The notes: generated by a model not told the origin, from the letters alone. A stretch of DNA of 64,000 bases from Bowmanella yangjiangensis (GCF_017255015.1 NZ_JAFKCS010000019.1:36685-100684), one strand, 5' to 3'; counted from the first letter of the stretch, positions 26,767 to 36,858 are shown. Translations and numbers: made by a program.

Positions 26767-27903
26767 TCAGGGCGCAGCCTGCGCCCTGATTTTCATCTGT
26801 TCAAAGAAATCTGCCCAGAAATTCACGGTGATCTCATTCATCAAATTGGACTCGGCATTCATTAAAAACACCATGGCAGTTTTATATTTGGGCGAAAAAC
26901 CGATATCGGCCCGATAACCTTTTACCCAGCCACCATGATGCACTAACAGCTCACCATCAAACTCATAAACTCGCCACCCCAAACCATAATGGGCTTCTTT
27001 TAAATGCTCTCGCCAATGTCGGCGATGCAGTTCCTTACTGGTGCGTACTTTGGGGGTCACCAGTTGATCTATGGCATGACTGGATAACAAATGTGGGTAT
27101 TGGCCCAGCATCAGTTTTGCCCATTGCCCCATATCGCGAATGCTGGCATTTACCCCTGCGGCAGGCGCAAAACGGTAATAGTCTTCGCTGACATTAACCT
27201 TGTGCCAGCGATTTTTAGCCAGCAGTACATGGGGTTTAGCCCAGTTGTCATCGCGCATCAGAGCCTGGCGCCCAACACCTGAGCGCGACATACCAAGGGG
27301 CATTAACAGATTTTCTTGTAGAAGCTGAGCATAATTTTGCTGCAGACTGTTGTTCAGCCCTTCTTCAACCACGGCGAACAAAGCATTCTGGTAGGTGTAG
27401 CAATTACCCGGTGCGCAGATGGGTTTGAGCCCGGCTAATTCATTCAGTACCCGCTTAACCGGATAATCCGCTTCAATAAGGTTATCGTAAGCGTTCGGCA
27501 TATAGCCGCTGGATTGGCTGAGAATATGCCCTAAGGTCATTTTATTGGCTAATTCGGGCTTAAATGGATAATCCGGGGCTAGCCTGGATACGGGTTGATC
27601 CCAACTTAGCTTGCCTTGTTCCACCAGCTTGGCCGCTAATACTGAGGTAAAGGTTTTAGATACCGAGGCCAGTCTGAAAACGGTGTCTTGATCAACCTTC
27701 TGCTTACCATTCTTCTCGGTTTTTCCCTGGACAAAGATCTGGTCCGGCTGTCCGGTTGATACCACCAGAAAGGCATAGCCAGGAATGGCTTTATGCCGCG
27801 CAGCGGTTTTCACTTCATCTGCAAAGGCACCCAGCCAATTGTCCTGAGCGTTAGTGGTCAGACTGGTGGCGCACAATAACACCAGCCACAAAAGATGCTT
27901 CAT
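26767..27903 (-). CDS. Beta-lactamase-family serine hydrolase (class C-like/esterase)
   Basis: This 378-residue exported protein has a signal peptide (1-20, LWLVLLCATSLTTNAQ). The nucleophile motif SxxK is SVSK at 80-83, the Tyr motif is YQN within CYTYQNALF, and HHGG is the third motif near the C-terminus. Such proteins include AmpC, EstB-type esterases and D-aminopeptidases, and the sequence does not settle the substrate. True AmpC enzymes have YxN plus KTG, whereas HxG at the third position favours a peptidase or esterase. ATG 27903 is chosen for the signal peptide; upstream in-frame codons would bury it. Confidence 0.82.
   Translation of the reverse strand: MKHLLWLVLLCATSLTTNAQDNWLGAFADEVKTAARHKAIPGYAFLVVSTGQPDQIFVQGKTEKNGKQKVDQDTVFRLASVSKTFTSVLAAKLVEQGKLSWDQPVSRLAPDYPFKPELANKMTLGHILSQSSGYMPNAYDNLIEADYPVKRVLNELAGLKPICAPGNCYTYQNALFAVVEEGLNNSLQQNYAQLLQENLLMPLGMSRSGVGRQALMRDDNWAKPHVLLAKNRWHKVNVSEDYYRFAPAAGVNASIRDMGQWAKLMLGQYPHLLSSHAIDQLVTPKVRTSKELHRRHWREHLKEAHYGLGWRVYEFDGELLVHHGGWVKGYRADIGFSPKYKTAMVFLMNAESNLMNEITVNFWADFFEQMKIRAQAAP
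26769..26791. terminator. Terminator between speA and the convergent hydrolase
   Basis: AGGGCGC (26769-26775) pairs with GCGCCCT (26781-26787) around AGCCT, followed by GATTTTC. It includes the last codons of the convergent serine hydrolase, whose stop is at 26767-26769. The T-run is modest. Confidence 0.6.
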
Positions 27904-28075
27904 TCTGCTTATTCTGTCTTGATCGCGAACCAGGCTAACCTGATTGTTACAACTATCCGATGATTCTGTCGGCCATTCTATCATCTGAATAACAATTTTG
28001 GCTTGAGTTCCGTTTTCATCGCATCTTTTCTCACAGACTCGTTACAATTGCGCCAAGCCAATCAGGATGCCGATC

Positions 28076-29422
28076 ATGAACCCACTGCAATATCAACAAG
28101 CCAGACTGTCTCGCGACAGACGCTTTGATGGGCGTTTTTTTGTTGCAGTGAAAACTACCGGTATTTTCTGCCGGCCCATTTGTCCGGCCGTGGCGCCAAA
28201 AGAACAAAATGTAGAGTATTACCCACTAGCCGAACAAGCCATGCAAGCGGGTTATCGGCCTTGTCTGCGCTGCCGGCCAGATAGCTCTCCCCAGTCCTGG
28301 GCCTGGAAAGGGGTAGATACCAGTGTAGAAAGGGCCCTGCGCTTACTCAGTGAACACCCTGAGTTAAGCCTGGGACAGATAGCCGACAAGTTAGGGATGA
28401 CGGATCGCTATCTACGCAAATTGTTCCAGGAGCGTGTAGGTATGGCACCCAAGCGCTATCAGTTATTTAAGCAACTGCTGCAAGCCAAACAACTGCTGCA
28501 TCAAACTAATCTTAATGTAGAGCAGGTCGCTTTAGCCTGTGGCTTTCAGTCTGCCCGTCGATTGCAAGATAACTTTCGCCAGCATCTGCAGTTAAGCCCG
28601 GGGGAAATCCGTAACCACGCTGTACCAGGACAAAAAATGCAAGTGCAACTCAGTTTTCGCCCTCCTTACCACTGGCCAATGTTACGCGATTTTCTGGCAC
28701 TTAGAGCCATTACCGATATGGAATGGGTAACAGACAACAGCTATGCGCGGGTGTTTCGCCATGCAGGCGCCAAGGGTTACTTTTGCGCTGAATATCAGGC
28801 AGACAAGCACTGCTTTAATGTCAGTCTGGAGCTGGATGATCTTAGTCAGTTTACCGGCGTAATAGCCCATATACGCCGTGTTTTGGATGTGGATGCCGAT
28901 TCTGGCCTGATTGGCGAACGCTTGCGCCAGGCTGGCATATCTGCGGAGCAGCACGTGCAAGGTTTACGTTTACCCGGCGTTTGGTCTCCCTTTGAAGCAG
29001 GCTGCCGCGCCATACTTGGTCAACAGGTGTCGGTAAAGGCCGCCATCGGCCAGGTTAGCTTGTTGGTAACCCAACTAGGTGAACAAGGCGAAAAAGGCAG
29101 GTACTTTCCAGCCCCTGAGGTCATTGCTCATGCCGATTTGTCATTTTTAAAAATGCCGGCCAGCAGGCGTGATACCTTGCGCCGTTTTGCCGAGTACTGG
29201 GCTGCCTTTGGTGAACCAACAGAGCCCGATGAACTGCTGGCACTCAAAGGTATTGGCCCTTGGACGGTTAACTATATGAAGCTCAGGGGGTACTCTAACC
29301 CGGATGTCTGGCTGGACACGGACCTGGTGATCAAAAAGCAACTGCAACAGCAACCCGTGGATGCTGACTGTGTTGCCCCGTGGCGCAGTTATCTGACTTT
29401 TCAACTCTGGAGCCAGGCGTGA
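28076..29422 (+). CDS. Ada-type zinc domain / AraC HTH / AlkA glycosylase fusion
   Basis: In this 448-residue fusion, residues 1-75 form an Ada N-terminal domain with four zinc cysteines C32, C36, C63 and C66 (FCRPICPA, CLRCRPD), where the first in Ada accepts methyl groups from phosphotriesters. Residues about 80-180 form an AraC-type HTH. Residues about 190-445 form an AlkA domain with helix-hairpin-helix LKGIGPWTVNY and catalytic Asp in VWLDTDLV. It thus combines alkylation sensing, gene activation and excision of 3-methyladenine-type lesions. ATG 28076 has AGGA 8 nt upstream; ATG 28067 lies inside that site. The Ada methyltransferase domain is supplied by the next gene. Confidence 0.9.
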   Translation: MNPLQYQQARLSRDRRFDGRFFVAVKTTGIFCRPICPAVAPKEQNVEYYPLAEQAMQAGYRPCLRCRPDSSPQSWAWKGVDTSVERALRLLSEHPELSLGQIADKLGMTDRYLRKLFQERVGMAPKRYQLFKQLLQAKQLLHQTNLNVEQVALACGFQSARRLQDNFRQHLQLSPGEIRNHAVPGQKMQVQLSFRPPYHWPMLRDFLALRAITDMEWVTDNSYARVFRHAGAKGYFCAEYQADKHCFNVSLELDDLSQFTGVIAHIRRVLDVDADSGLIGERLRQAGISAEQHVQGLRLPGVWSPFEAGCRAILGQQVSVKAAIGQVSLLVTQLGEQGEKGRYFPAPEVIAHADLSFLKMPASRRDTLRRFAEYWAAFGEPTEPDELLALKGIGPWTVNYMKLRGYSNPDVWLDTDLVIKKQLQQQPVDADCVAPWRSYLTFQLWSQA

Positions 29423-29895
29423 ACAACCACTATTTGTATATGCCAAGCCCCATTGGCCTGATGGAATTATGCGCTGTAGAACAAGGCCTTCAGGCAATCA
29501 CCTTTGTGGATGCACAGACCCAAGCCGAAACAGACACCCCCATATTGAAAAAGGCTGCTGAGCAGTTGGCTGAATATTTTGATGGGCGCAGGCAGGACTT
29601 CGATCTGCCGTTGGCCGCAAGAGGTACAGCCTTCCAGCAACAGGTTTGGCATGCGCTAGTTAGTATCCCTTTTGGCCAAACCGGCAGTTATCTGGATATC
29701 GCCAGAAAGATTGGCAATCCTGCCGCAGTCAGGGCAGTAGGTGCGGCGAATGGCAAAAATCCACTGTCTATTGTTGTGCCTTGCCATAGAATAATTGGCA
29801 GTAACGGTAATCTAACGGGTTACGCCGGAGGGCTGGAGCGCAAAGCCTGGTTGCTGCAGCATGAGCAAAGCCAGCAAAGGCTGGCAGACTGGTAG
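29419..29895 (+). CDS. ogt: Methylated-DNA--protein-cysteine S-methyltransferase
   Basis: This 158-residue suicide enzyme removes methyl groups from O6-methylguanine. The acceptor is Cys122 in PCHRI, with the Asn hinge motif AANGKNP before it and YAGGLERKAWLL after. The start is GTG at 29419, overlapping the stop of the Ada-AlkA gene (GTGA), with GGAG about 7 nt upstream. The overlap implies coupled synthesis of the two repair activities. Confidence 0.92.
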   Translation: MNNHYLYMPSPIGLMELCAVEQGLQAITFVDAQTQAETDTPILKKAAEQLAEYFDGRRQDFDLPLAARGTAFQQQVWHALVSIPFGQTGSYLDIARKIGNPAAVRAVGAANGKNPLSIVVPCHRIIGSNGNLTGYAGGLERKAWLLQHEQSQQRLADW

Positions 29896-30144
29896 GGGTT
29901 CTCACTCGATAATGCCTGATCCTTATCTTCAACCTGACTGACCACCTGGTAACCCGTGGGGAATTTGGCTGCATCCAATGGGCGTTAAGTAAGATGAGTC
30001 AAACCAGCCAAGAAATAAGCTTCATTGCAATCCTTCCATTAAAGTGCATTTTCCGCTTATGGTTCAGCTTTATGAGCGTCGCGACTGGCACAAATCTCTA
30101 CCTTGGTTAGAATAGCTGCCAAACAGGATCTAAAAGGAAACAAC

Positions 30145-31503
30145 ATGGCATTTTCTGTGGTTATTCTCGCAGCGGGCAAGGGAACCCGCATGAAATCCTC
30201 GTTACCCAAGGTATTGCACCCTATCGCGGGCAAACCCCTGGTTCAGCATATTATCGATACGGTAAATGGCCTGGGCGCCCAGAACATTCATCTGGTATAC
30301 GGCCATGGCGGTGAACAGCTCCAGCAAGCGCTGGCCCACAACCAGCTCACCTGGTGTTTGCAAGCCGAACAATTAGGCACTGGACATGCCGTTCAGCAAG
30401 CGGTTCCAGCCCTGAAAGACGAAGAGGATGTCTTGATTCTGGTCGGTGACGCGCCATTGATCAAAACACAAACCTTGCGCCAGTTACTCGATGTAAAGCA
30501 GGACTGTGATCTGGCGTTACTGACAGTAGAACTGGATGACCCCACTGGCATGGGACGGATTATCCGTAACGGTGACCAAGTTGTGGCCATAGTCGAACAT
30601 AAAGATGCCAGCGAGGCACAGCGCCAAATCCGCGAAATTAATACCGGCATGATGATCATGAAAGGTGCCGACTTGAAACGCTGGCTGGCAAACCTGAACA
30701 ATGACAACGCCCAGGGCGAGTTTTATTTAACTGACGTAATTGCCATGGCCGCCGCGGAAGGTAAACAAATTCGTGCTGCGCATCCGCAAACCGCCACCGA
30801 AGTGGAAGGTATCAATAATCGCAAGCAACTGGCAGCGATAGAGCGCGCCTATCAGGCAGAGCAGGCTGAGCGCTTAATGATGGACGGGGTGAGTCTGCTG
30901 GATCCTGCACGTTTTGACCTGCGTGGCGAGCTAAGCTGTGGACAGGATGTCAGCATTGACGTCAATGTTATCGTGCAGGGCAAGGTACGGATTGGCAACA
31001 ATGTACAGATTGGCGCTAACTGCATACTGATTGACTGCGAAATTGGTGACAACTCAGTTATCGAAGCCAACAGTATCGTGGAGCAGGCTAAAGTTGGCGT
31101 AAATTGTCAGGTGGGCCCCTATGCCAGATTACGCCCCGGTGCGGTGCTGCATGAGAAAGCCAAAGTCGGCAACTTTGTTGAGATGAAAAAATCCACCTTA
31201 GGTAAAGGCTCGAAGGCCAACCATTTGACTTACCTGGGTGACAGCGAGGTGGGCGAAGGTGTCAACATTGGCGCTGGCACTATTACTTGTAACTATGACG
31301 GCGTAAATAAATTCAAGACCGTCATTAAAGACGGTGCCTTTATCGGTTCCAACAGTGCACTGGTTGCTCCCGCCGTGATTGGCGTTAACGCCACCGTAGG
31401 GGCGGGCTCTATCATCACGCAAGAAGTACCAGATGAGCAACTGGCCGTCGCCCGCGCCAAACAACGCAATATTACTGGCTGGAAACGCCCGGTAAAAAAA
31501 TAA
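30145..31503 (+). CDS. glmU: Bifunctional UDP-GlcNAc pyrophosphorylase / GlcN-1-P acetyltransferase
   Basis: This 452-residue enzyme makes UDP-N-acetylglucosamine for peptidoglycan and LPS. Residues 1-228 form the uridyltransferase domain ([20 protein letters not shown]). Residues 250-452 form the left-handed beta-helix acetyltransferase domain with hexapeptide repeats ([30 protein letters not shown]). ATG 30145 has AAAAGGA upstream. In many relatives it follows atpC; here a 249-bp gap separates it from ogt. It is in the same orientation as the regulator and glmS, but a strong terminator lies between. Confidence 0.97.
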   Translation: MAFSVVILAAGKGTRMKSSLPKVLHPIAGKPLVQHIIDTVNGLGAQNIHLVYGHGGEQLQQALAHNQLTWCLQAEQLGTGHAVQQAVPALKDEEDVLILVGDAPLIKTQTLRQLLDVKQDCDLALLTVELDDPTGMGRIIRNGDQVVAIVEHKDASEAQRQIREINTGMMIMKGADLKRWLANLNNDNAQGEFYLTDVIAMAAAEGKQIRAAHPQTATEVEGINNRKQLAAIERAYQAEQAERLMMDGVSLLDPARFDLRGELSCGQDVSIDVNVIVQGKVRIGNNVQIGANCILIDCEIGDNSVIEANSIVEQAKVGVNCQVGPYARLRPGAVLHEKAKVGNFVEMKKSTLGKGSKANHLTYLGDSEVGEGVNIGAGTITCNYDGVNKFKTVIKDGAFIGSNSALVAPAVIGVNATVGAGSIITQEVPDEQLAVARAKQRNITGWKRPVKK

Positions 31504-31530
31504 ACTACGCGAATCTTAGCACACGAGTAG

Positions 31531-31554
31531 GCCCGGCTTTACGCCGGGCTTTTT
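31531..31554 (+). terminator. Rho-independent terminator after glmU
   Basis: GCCCGGC-TTTAC-GCCGGGC (31531-31549) is followed by TTTTT. It is a strong GC stem 27 bp after the glmU stop. Confidence 0.9.
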
Positions 31555-31672
31555 ATTGCCTGTCATCTGCGGATGAGTTAACCAGGTGTGCGCCATGCTT
31601 TACATCGCGTAGAGGTGAATGCGCTTCGTTACAATATTTTTTACTTGCATCGAATAAATAATCACCTATCAT

Positions 31673-31691
31673 AAGTTTCGTTGTGAAACTT
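31673..31691. promoter_or_regulatory. Putative operator of the DeoR-type regulator
   Basis: AAGTTTC-GTTGT-GAAACTT is a perfect 7-bp inverted repeat ending 14 bp before the ATG of the DeoR-family gene. A further TTTCG lies at 31696-31700 and CGAAAC at 31715. DeoR proteins often bind repeated TTTCG-like elements, so autoregulation is inferred. Confidence 0.55.
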
Positions 31692-31705
31692 TTAATTTCG
31701 ATTTG

Positions 31706-32470
31706 ATGTATAAACGAAACACTCAGCTACGTCGCCGCGCTATTGTTGATCGCCTGATGTCTCAGGGCGAAGTGACAGTAGAAGCGCTAACCAAAGCTTT
31801 CAGTACCTCTGAAGTGACTATCCGCAAGGACCTTACCGAGCTTGAACGGAATGGTCTGTTGGTACGCAAATATGGCGGTGCCATGCTGTTACCTCAGGAT
31901 ACTCACGAACTGGAAGAAGAACTTTCGATTCGAAAGCTATCTATTGCCAAAGCGGCCAGTCAGCTCATTCGTGATCATAATCGCATCATTATCGATAGCG
32001 GCAGTACCACCTCGGCACTGATTCCTGAGCTGAACCAAAAGCGCGGCCTGGTAGTGATGACCAATGCGCTGCATGTGGCCACCAGCCTGCTGGAGCTTGA
32101 GAACGAACCCACCGTCTTAATGACCGGCGGTACCTGGGATACCCAATCCCATTCCTTTCAGGGTCAAATGGCTGAACAGATGCTCAGAGCTTATAACTTT
32201 GATCAGGCATTTTTGGGCGCAGCCGGACTGGACCTTGAAAAAGGCACCACCACCTTTAATGAATTGACGCAGTTGTCCAAGGTAATGGCGGAGGTCGCAC
32301 AGCAAGTCATTGTGCTGGCGGAGTCAGAAAAGTTACAACGCAAAATCCCAAATCTTGAGCTGCCCTGGTCGCTGATCTCTGTTCTGGTAACCGATGATCA
32401 GATACCGACAGAGGCCAAACGACAGATAGAACATAAAGGCGTAACGGTGATTTGCGCCGCCAGCGAATAA
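31706..32470 (+). CDS. DeoR/GlpR-family regulator upstream of glmS
   Basis: This 254-residue repressor has an N-terminal DeoR winged HTH ([38 protein letters not shown]) and a C-terminal sugar-phosphate sensor domain ([32 protein letters not shown]). It precedes glmS by 13 bp, the same arrangement as glmR-glmS in Pseudomonas, so it probably controls glmS in response to amino-sugar phosphates. No convincing Shine-Dalgarno site precedes ATG 31706. The putative operator lies just upstream. Confidence 0.88.
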   Translation: MYKRNTQLRRRAIVDRLMSQGEVTVEALTKAFSTSEVTIRKDLTELERNGLLVRKYGGAMLLPQDTHELEEELSIRKLSIAKAASQLIRDHNRIIIDSGSTTSALIPELNQKRGLVVMTNALHVATSLLELENEPTVLMTGGTWDTQSHSFQGQMAEQMLRAYNFDQAFLGAAGLDLEKGTTTFNELTQLSKVMAEVAQQVIVLAESEKLQRKIPNLELPWSLISVLVTDDQIPTEAKRQIEHKGVTVICAASE

Positions 32471-32483
32471 ACGGAGAAAGACT

Positions 32484-34316
32484 ATGTGTGGAATAGTAGG
32501 AGCCATTGCCGAGCGCAACGTTGTCAGCATACTGCTGGAAGGCTTAAAGCGACTGGAATACCGCGGCTATGACTCGGCTGGTGTCGCGGTACTGGACGCC
32601 CAGGGACAGTTACAGCGTGTGCGCCGTACTGGCAAGGTTCAGGAATTGGCAGATGCACTATCAGACAATCCCATTAAAGGCAGCACAGGTATTGCCCATA
32701 CCCGCTGGGCCACCCACGGTGGTGTTACCGAAGCCAATGCGCACCCACACTTTTCCACCGCTCGCGTTGCCGTTGTACACAACGGAATTATCGAGAACTA
32801 TCAAAGCTTACGTGAACAATTACGTGCCGAAGGTTTCCACTTCAGTTCTGATACCGATACCGAAACCATTGCGCATCAGGTAGAGCTGGAACTTAAAAGC
32901 ACCGACAACCTGCTGACGGCAGTGCAGCGCGCAGTGAAGAAATTTCACGGCGCCTACGGTACTGTGGTTATCGACCAGCAAAACCCAGATAGCATGGTGG
33001 TGGCCCGTTCAGGCAGCCCCTTGGTAATAGGTCTGGGTATTGATGAAAACTTTATTGCCTCTGACCAGCTTGCGCTGCTGCCGGTAACCCGCCGTTTTAT
33101 CTTCCTCGAAGAAGGAGATGTGGCTCGTATCAGCCGTACCGAAGTGCATATTTTTGATAAAGACGGCAAAGAAGTGCTGCGCCCCGTGCATGACTCAGAA
33201 ATTGAACATGATGCCGGTGACAAAGGTGGCTACCGTCACTACATGCTTAAGGAAATCCATGAGCAGCCCACCGTGGTGCGCAACACACTACAGGATCGTC
33301 TGACCCAAAGCGGCGTTGACCCACAAATCTTCGGTGCCCTGGCGCCGGATCTATTGGCAAAAGTTAAACACGTGCAGATTATTGCCTGCGGCACCAGCTA
33401 CCACTCGGGTATGACAGCCCGTTACTGGTTGGAACAATACGCCAATGTATCCTGTAACGTCGAGATTGCCTCTGAGTTCCGCTATCGCAAATCTTTTGTG
33501 CATCCCAACAGCCTGCTGGTGACCATTTCCCAGTCAGGTGAGACAGCGGATACCCTGGCTGCACTGCGTCTTGGTAAAGAACTGGGTTATATGGCCAGCC
33601 TGACCATCTGTAACGTGCCTGGCTCATCACTCGTACGTGAATCCGACCTGGCCTTTATGACACTGGCCGGCGCGGAAATTGGCGTGGCTTCCACCAAGGC
33701 TTTTACCACACAATTAACCGGTCTGCTGATGCTGACTCTGGCACTGGGCCAGTTTAACGGCATGGCAGAGAAGGATCAGCACAAAATTGTTAGCGCCCTG
33801 CATAGCTTGCCTGCCAAGTTGGAAGAAACCTTGGCATTGACCGGCAATATCGAAAAACTGGCAGAAGAGTTTGCCGACAAAAATCACAGTCTGTTCCTGG
33901 GTCGTGGCGATCAATACCCCATTGCGATGGAAGGTGCCCTTAAATTAAAAGAAATCTCTTATATTCACGCAGAAGCCTATGCGTCAGGTGAGTTAAAGCA
34001 TGGCCCGCTGGCCCTAATCGATGATGAAATGCCGGTCATAGTAGTGGCACCCAATAACGAACTGCTGGAAAAGCTCAAATCTAATGTGGAAGAAGTGCGT
34101 GCCCGCGGCGGCATTATGTATGTATTTGCCGACAAAGATGCGCGCTTTGAGAGCGACGCCACCATGCGGGTGATTAACCTGCCGCATGTGGACAGCGTGA
34201 TCGCCCCTATTGTTTATACCATACCACTACAGCTTTTAAGCTACTACGTGGCCATTATCAAAGGCACGGATGTGGACCAGCCGCGTAACCTGGCCAAATC
34301 GGTCACGGTGGAATAA
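32484..34316 (+). CDS. glmS: Glutamine--fructose-6-phosphate aminotransferase (isomerising)
   Basis: This 610-residue enzyme makes glucosamine-6-phosphate, the entry step of UDP-GlcNAc synthesis. The N-terminal glutaminase domain starts MCGIVGA, with catalytic Cys2 after Met removal. Two SIS domains follow ([24 protein letters not shown], and [19 protein letters not shown]). The C-terminus [13 protein letters not shown] is the standard end. GGAG precedes the ATG. Together with glmU in the same region it covers most of the amino-sugar pathway. Confidence 0.97.
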   Translation: MCGIVGAIAERNVVSILLEGLKRLEYRGYDSAGVAVLDAQGQLQRVRRTGKVQELADALSDNPIKGSTGIAHTRWATHGGVTEANAHPHFSTARVAVVHNGIIENYQSLREQLRAEGFHFSSDTDTETIAHQVELELKSTDNLLTAVQRAVKKFHGAYGTVVIDQQNPDSMVVARSGSPLVIGLGIDENFIASDQLALLPVTRRFIFLEEGDVARISRTEVHIFDKDGKEVLRPVHDSEIEHDAGDKGGYRHYMLKEIHEQPTVVRNTLQDRLTQSGVDPQIFGALAPDLLAKVKHVQIIACGTSYHSGMTARYWLEQYANVSCNVEIASEFRYRKSFVHPNSLLVTISQSGETADTLAALRLGKELGYMASLTICNVPGSSLVRESDLAFMTLAGAEIGVASTKAFTTQLTGLLMLTLALGQFNGMAEKDQHKIVSALHSLPAKLEETLALTGNIEKLAEEFADKNHSLFLGRGDQYPIAMEGALKLKEISYIHAEAYASGELKHGPLALIDDEMPVIVVAPNNELLEKLKSNVEEVRARGGIMYVFADKDARFESDATMRVINLPHVDSVIAPIVYTIPLQLLSYYVAIIKGTDVDQPRNLAKSVTVE

Positions 34317-34335
34317 GTTTCCAACCAAGAGTATC

Positions 34336-34356
34336 GGGGCCTTCGGGCCCCTTTTT
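34336..34356 (+). terminator. Rho-independent terminator after glmS
   Basis: GGGGCC-TTCG-GGCCCC is followed by TTTTT. It is a UUCG tetraloop hairpin 20 bp after the glmS stop. Confidence 0.93.
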
Positions 34357-34369
34357 AACGCTTTTATCA

Positions 34370-34492
34370 TCACTTGATATGCTTATCCCAAAACGCACGG
34401 ATAACGGAAATAATCACGTAACCATGTGTTTCCAGTGCAAAATGCCCGGTTTCGTAAAAGCGAATATCTGATTTAGAGATATCACGATTTAA
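34370..34492 (-). pseudogene. C-terminal remnant of an alpha/beta hydrolase
   Basis: The minus-strand frame ends at 34370 and reads SDIRFYETGHFALETHGYV, then IRAFWDKHIK. This matches the C-terminus of alpha/beta-fold hydrolases, where GHFALE carries the catalytic His. Upstream the frame meets a stop at 34493-34495, and no nucleophile elbow or N-terminal domain is present. It is a relic of about 40 codons between glmS and the SpoU-family gene. The remainder of the gap to 34600 shows nothing recognisable. Confidence 0.65.
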
Positions 34493-34600
34493 CTAAGTCG
34501 CGCCGCCGATGGTGCAGCATAGCAACCTGAGGAAACCGTATGAAAGTGGCTGCATTCCGCTCCAGGAAAAAAGAACAACGCCGATTTAGCCAATTCAGGC

Positions 34601-35341
34601 TTAAGACAGTTGATAGGCGCAAATACTCACGGCACAGGCCAGATTGAGTGATTCGATTTGGCCATTACCGAGAATGGTAAAAGCATCGGCTTGAAAGGCC
34701 TGCAGCGCTTCTGATGGCACGCCTCGGGCTTCGTTGCCAAATAAATAGCAGTGGTAATCAGCAAAGCCCGGCGCACTGATGTTCTGCCCCTGTAAATCCA
34801 GGTAGGCAAAGCGGCTAAAGCGTCGCGACAGGTCCGTCAGTTCCACATCCAGTTCAATGGGCAGATGGAAAATAGCGCCCATACTGGCGCGCACCACTTT
34901 GGCGTTAAAGGGGTCCACGCTATTGGGACTAAGCAATAAACGAAACTGCCCGAACCAGGCCAGAGTGCGAATGATGGTGCCCAGATTGCCGGGATCCTGT
35001 ACTTCATGCAGATAAATGCAACGCTCGCCTTGTTGCAGTGAGGTGGCTTGGTTGCTCAAATCAGGCAGTGGCACACAGGCAATCATACCCTGCGGCGATT
35101 TAGTATCGCTAAGCTGGGCCATTTGTTTGTCATTAAGTACCACTTGCTGAAAATCAACATCCAGTTGGCTGGCCCATTCCTGCTGTGCTTCAGTGATATA
35201 AAGCGTGACCCGGCGTTTCTCGGTTCTGGCGTTAAGGGCCTTTTGCAGCTCCAGAATCAAATGCTCGCCTTCAACCAGATAATGGCCAAACTGGGTTCGG
35301 TACTTTTTCTGATGCAGCTTTTTAACGTCGTCTAGTTTCAT
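34601..35341 (-). CDS. SpoU-family RNA 2'-O-methyltransferase
   Basis: This 246-residue trefoil-knot (SPOUT) methyltransferase has an N-terminal substrate-binding part (KKLHQKKYRTQFGHYLVEGEH) and three SpoU motifs: DPGNLGTIIRT, SMGAIFHLP with LFGNEARGVP, and SLNLACAVSICAYQL. It resembles the RlmB/TsnR group that modifies 23S rRNA or tRNA. The exact target cannot be read from sequence. It stands alone, and an eroded hydrolase gene lies downstream. Confidence 0.88.
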   Translation of the reverse strand: MKLDDVKKLHQKKYRTQFGHYLVEGEHLILELQKALNARTEKRRVTLYITEAQQEWASQLDVDFQQVVLNDKQMAQLSDTKSPQGMIACVPLPDLSNQATSLQQGERCIYLHEVQDPGNLGTIIRTLAWFGQFRLLLSPNSVDPFNAKVVRASMGAIFHLPIELDVELTDLSRRFSRFAYLDLQGQNISAPGFADYHCYLFGNEARGVPSEALQAFQADAFTILGNGQIESLNLACAVSICAYQLS

Positions 35342-35722
35342 ATTTATCTGCCTGTCAGGCCTTTTATTTGGTATGTCACAGAGTTCAAGGAGAAAACCTA
35401 AGCCCTTTGAATTAGCGCCCCAACGTGCTTAAGGTTGCAAGCGCGCCGATGAACATTGGGGCTCTATCAACCCCTTCGAGCTTTTCGTGCCCTTTGTAGT
35501 CAGCAGACGCTTATACTCCCACTATCACCACCAAGAGTTGAAGAAACACGCAGCCAGCGACTTTTCAACAACGAGCCCCAGCTCGAGAAGCTGAACTGAA
35601 TAGCCTTTTTTGCTCAGTGTTCGTTGTGGTTGGCCGTCTTTTCGCTCTAACACTCGCGGATTTTGCAATTCAGGGGCGCAAGCTTACAATATGCGCCGTT
35701 TTAACGACAGCAGACTCAGCTC
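35342..35722. other. Intergenic region between the SpoU gene and rlmE
   Basis: This 381-bp gap contains no convincing gene on either strand. It has one 7-bp inverted repeat with a long spacer, GCCCCAA (35417-35423) with TTGGGGC (35456-35462), and a sigma-70-like promoter for rlmE near its right end. yhbY, found divergently from rlmE in E. coli, is not present. Confidence 0.5.
35663..35690 (+). promoter_or_regulatory. Putative sigma-70 promoter for rlmE
   Basis: TTGCAA (35663-35668) and TACAAT (35685-35690) are 16 bp apart. The -10 box lies 32 bp before the rlmE start at 35723. Confidence 0.55.
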
Positions 35723-36343
35723 ATGGCCCGATCAAAAACCAGTAAAAAGTGGATGGACGAACACGTCAACGATCCCTATGTGAAAAAAGCCCAGATCGAC
35801 GGTTACCGTTCGCGTGCCAGCTATAAGTTGTTGGAAATAAACGAAAAAGACAAGCTGTTCCGGCCTGGCAGTGTGGTAATGGATCTGGGCTCTGCTCCTG
35901 GCGGCTGGTCACAGATTGTCGCACCAATCGTAGGCGACAGCGGGCGGGTTATCGCCTCAGATATTTTGCCCATGGACGGCATTGTCGGCGTCACCTTTAT
36001 CCAGGGTGATTTTACCGACGAAGCGGTTTACGAGCAGATCCTCAATTCCCTCGATGGCGCTCAGGTGGATACTGTGGTTTCCGATATGGCCCCCAATATG
36101 AGCGGGGTGAATACCACCGACCAGTATGCCTCCATGTATCTGGTGGAACTGGCGCTGGATATGGCCCGTAATGTATTAAAGCCGGGCGGCAGTTTCTGCG
36201 CTAAGGTATTCCAGGGCGTGGGTTATGAGGAGTACGTTAAGGATGTACGCACTTCCTTTAATCAGGTGCTGGTGCGCAAACCGGCCGCGTCCCGCCCACG
36301 CTCCAGAGAAGTGTATCTGGTCGGTAAGGGCTTTAAGGGCTGA
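35723..36343 (+). CDS. rlmE: 23S rRNA 2'-O-methyltransferase RlmE (RrmJ/FtsJ)
   Basis: This 206-residue SAM-dependent methyltransferase acts on U2552 of 23S rRNA in the large subunit. The SAM site is [13 protein letters not shown]. The K-D-K-E catalytic set fits [27 protein letters not shown] and [10 protein letters not shown]. In E. coli it is followed by ftsH; here a convergent ferredoxin gene follows 8 bp later. Confidence 0.96.
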   Translation: MARSKTSKKWMDEHVNDPYVKKAQIDGYRSRASYKLLEINEKDKLFRPGSVVMDLGSAPGGWSQIVAPIVGDSGRVIASDILPMDGIVGVTFIQGDFTDEAVYEQILNSLDGAQVDTVVSDMAPNMSGVNTTDQYASMYLVELALDMARNVLKPGGSFCAKVFQGVGYEEYVKDVRTSFNQVLVRKPAASRPRSREVYLVGKGFKG

Positions 36344-36351
36344 GAAGGCCC

Positions 36352-36675
36352 TTAACGTTCAAGCAGATGCAGTTTGTCGGCCACGCCATTCCATTCATCG
36401 GCGTCGGCCGGTGGCGCTTTCAACTCGTTGATATTTGGCCATTCCTGACAAAGCTGCGCATTAATCTCTAAGTAATGGGATTGTTCCACTGGCAGCTCGG
36501 TATCCTGAAAAATCGCCTCTGCAGGACATTCCGGCACACATAAGGCGCAATCAATACAGATAGCCGGATCGATGACCAAAAAATTCGGACCTTCAAAAAA
36601 AGCGTCTACCGGGCAAACGGCTACACAATCTGTGTATTTGCATTTTATGCAGTTGTCGGTCACTACAAAGGCCAT
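36352..36675 (-). CDS. fdxA: Ferredoxin FdxA ([3Fe-4S][4Fe-4S] type)
   Basis: This 107-residue bacterial 7Fe/8Fe ferredoxin has a first motif [18 protein letters not shown] and a second motif [17 protein letters not shown], then a C-terminal extension typical of the Azotobacter FdI/FdxA type (LNAQLC-like [11 protein letters not shown]). The first motif has wider spacing before its third Cys, as in proteins binding a [3Fe-4S] cluster. It is a small cytoplasmic electron carrier with unknown partner. ATG 36675 is used; three extra codons are possible upstream. Confidence 0.92.
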   Translation of the reverse strand: MAFVVTDNCIKCKYTDCVAVCPVDAFFEGPNFLVIDPAICIDCALCVPECPAEAIFQDTELPVEQSHYLEINAQLCQEWPNINELKAPPADADEWNGVADKLHLLER

Positions 36676-36858
36676 GGCGGGCAACTATCTCCAAGGGTTT
36701 GTGTTGGCGGCAAGTGTAAAGTAGCCTTCCCAAAACACAAGTTTGTTTGTAGCAAAAGCCCGTTTACCGGGCTGTTTACCTACCTAAAGCATAGCAACTG
36801 TTTTAAAATGCTTGGCCCTGATCCAGGCACCGCCCGGCAAGTAGACGAGTACCTTAAT

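Noticed and set aside
35417..35462. GCCCCAA ... TTGGGGC repeat considered as an integron attC site
   Set aside because: The ends do not fit the RYYYAAC/GTTRRRY core and no cassette gene or integrase is near.
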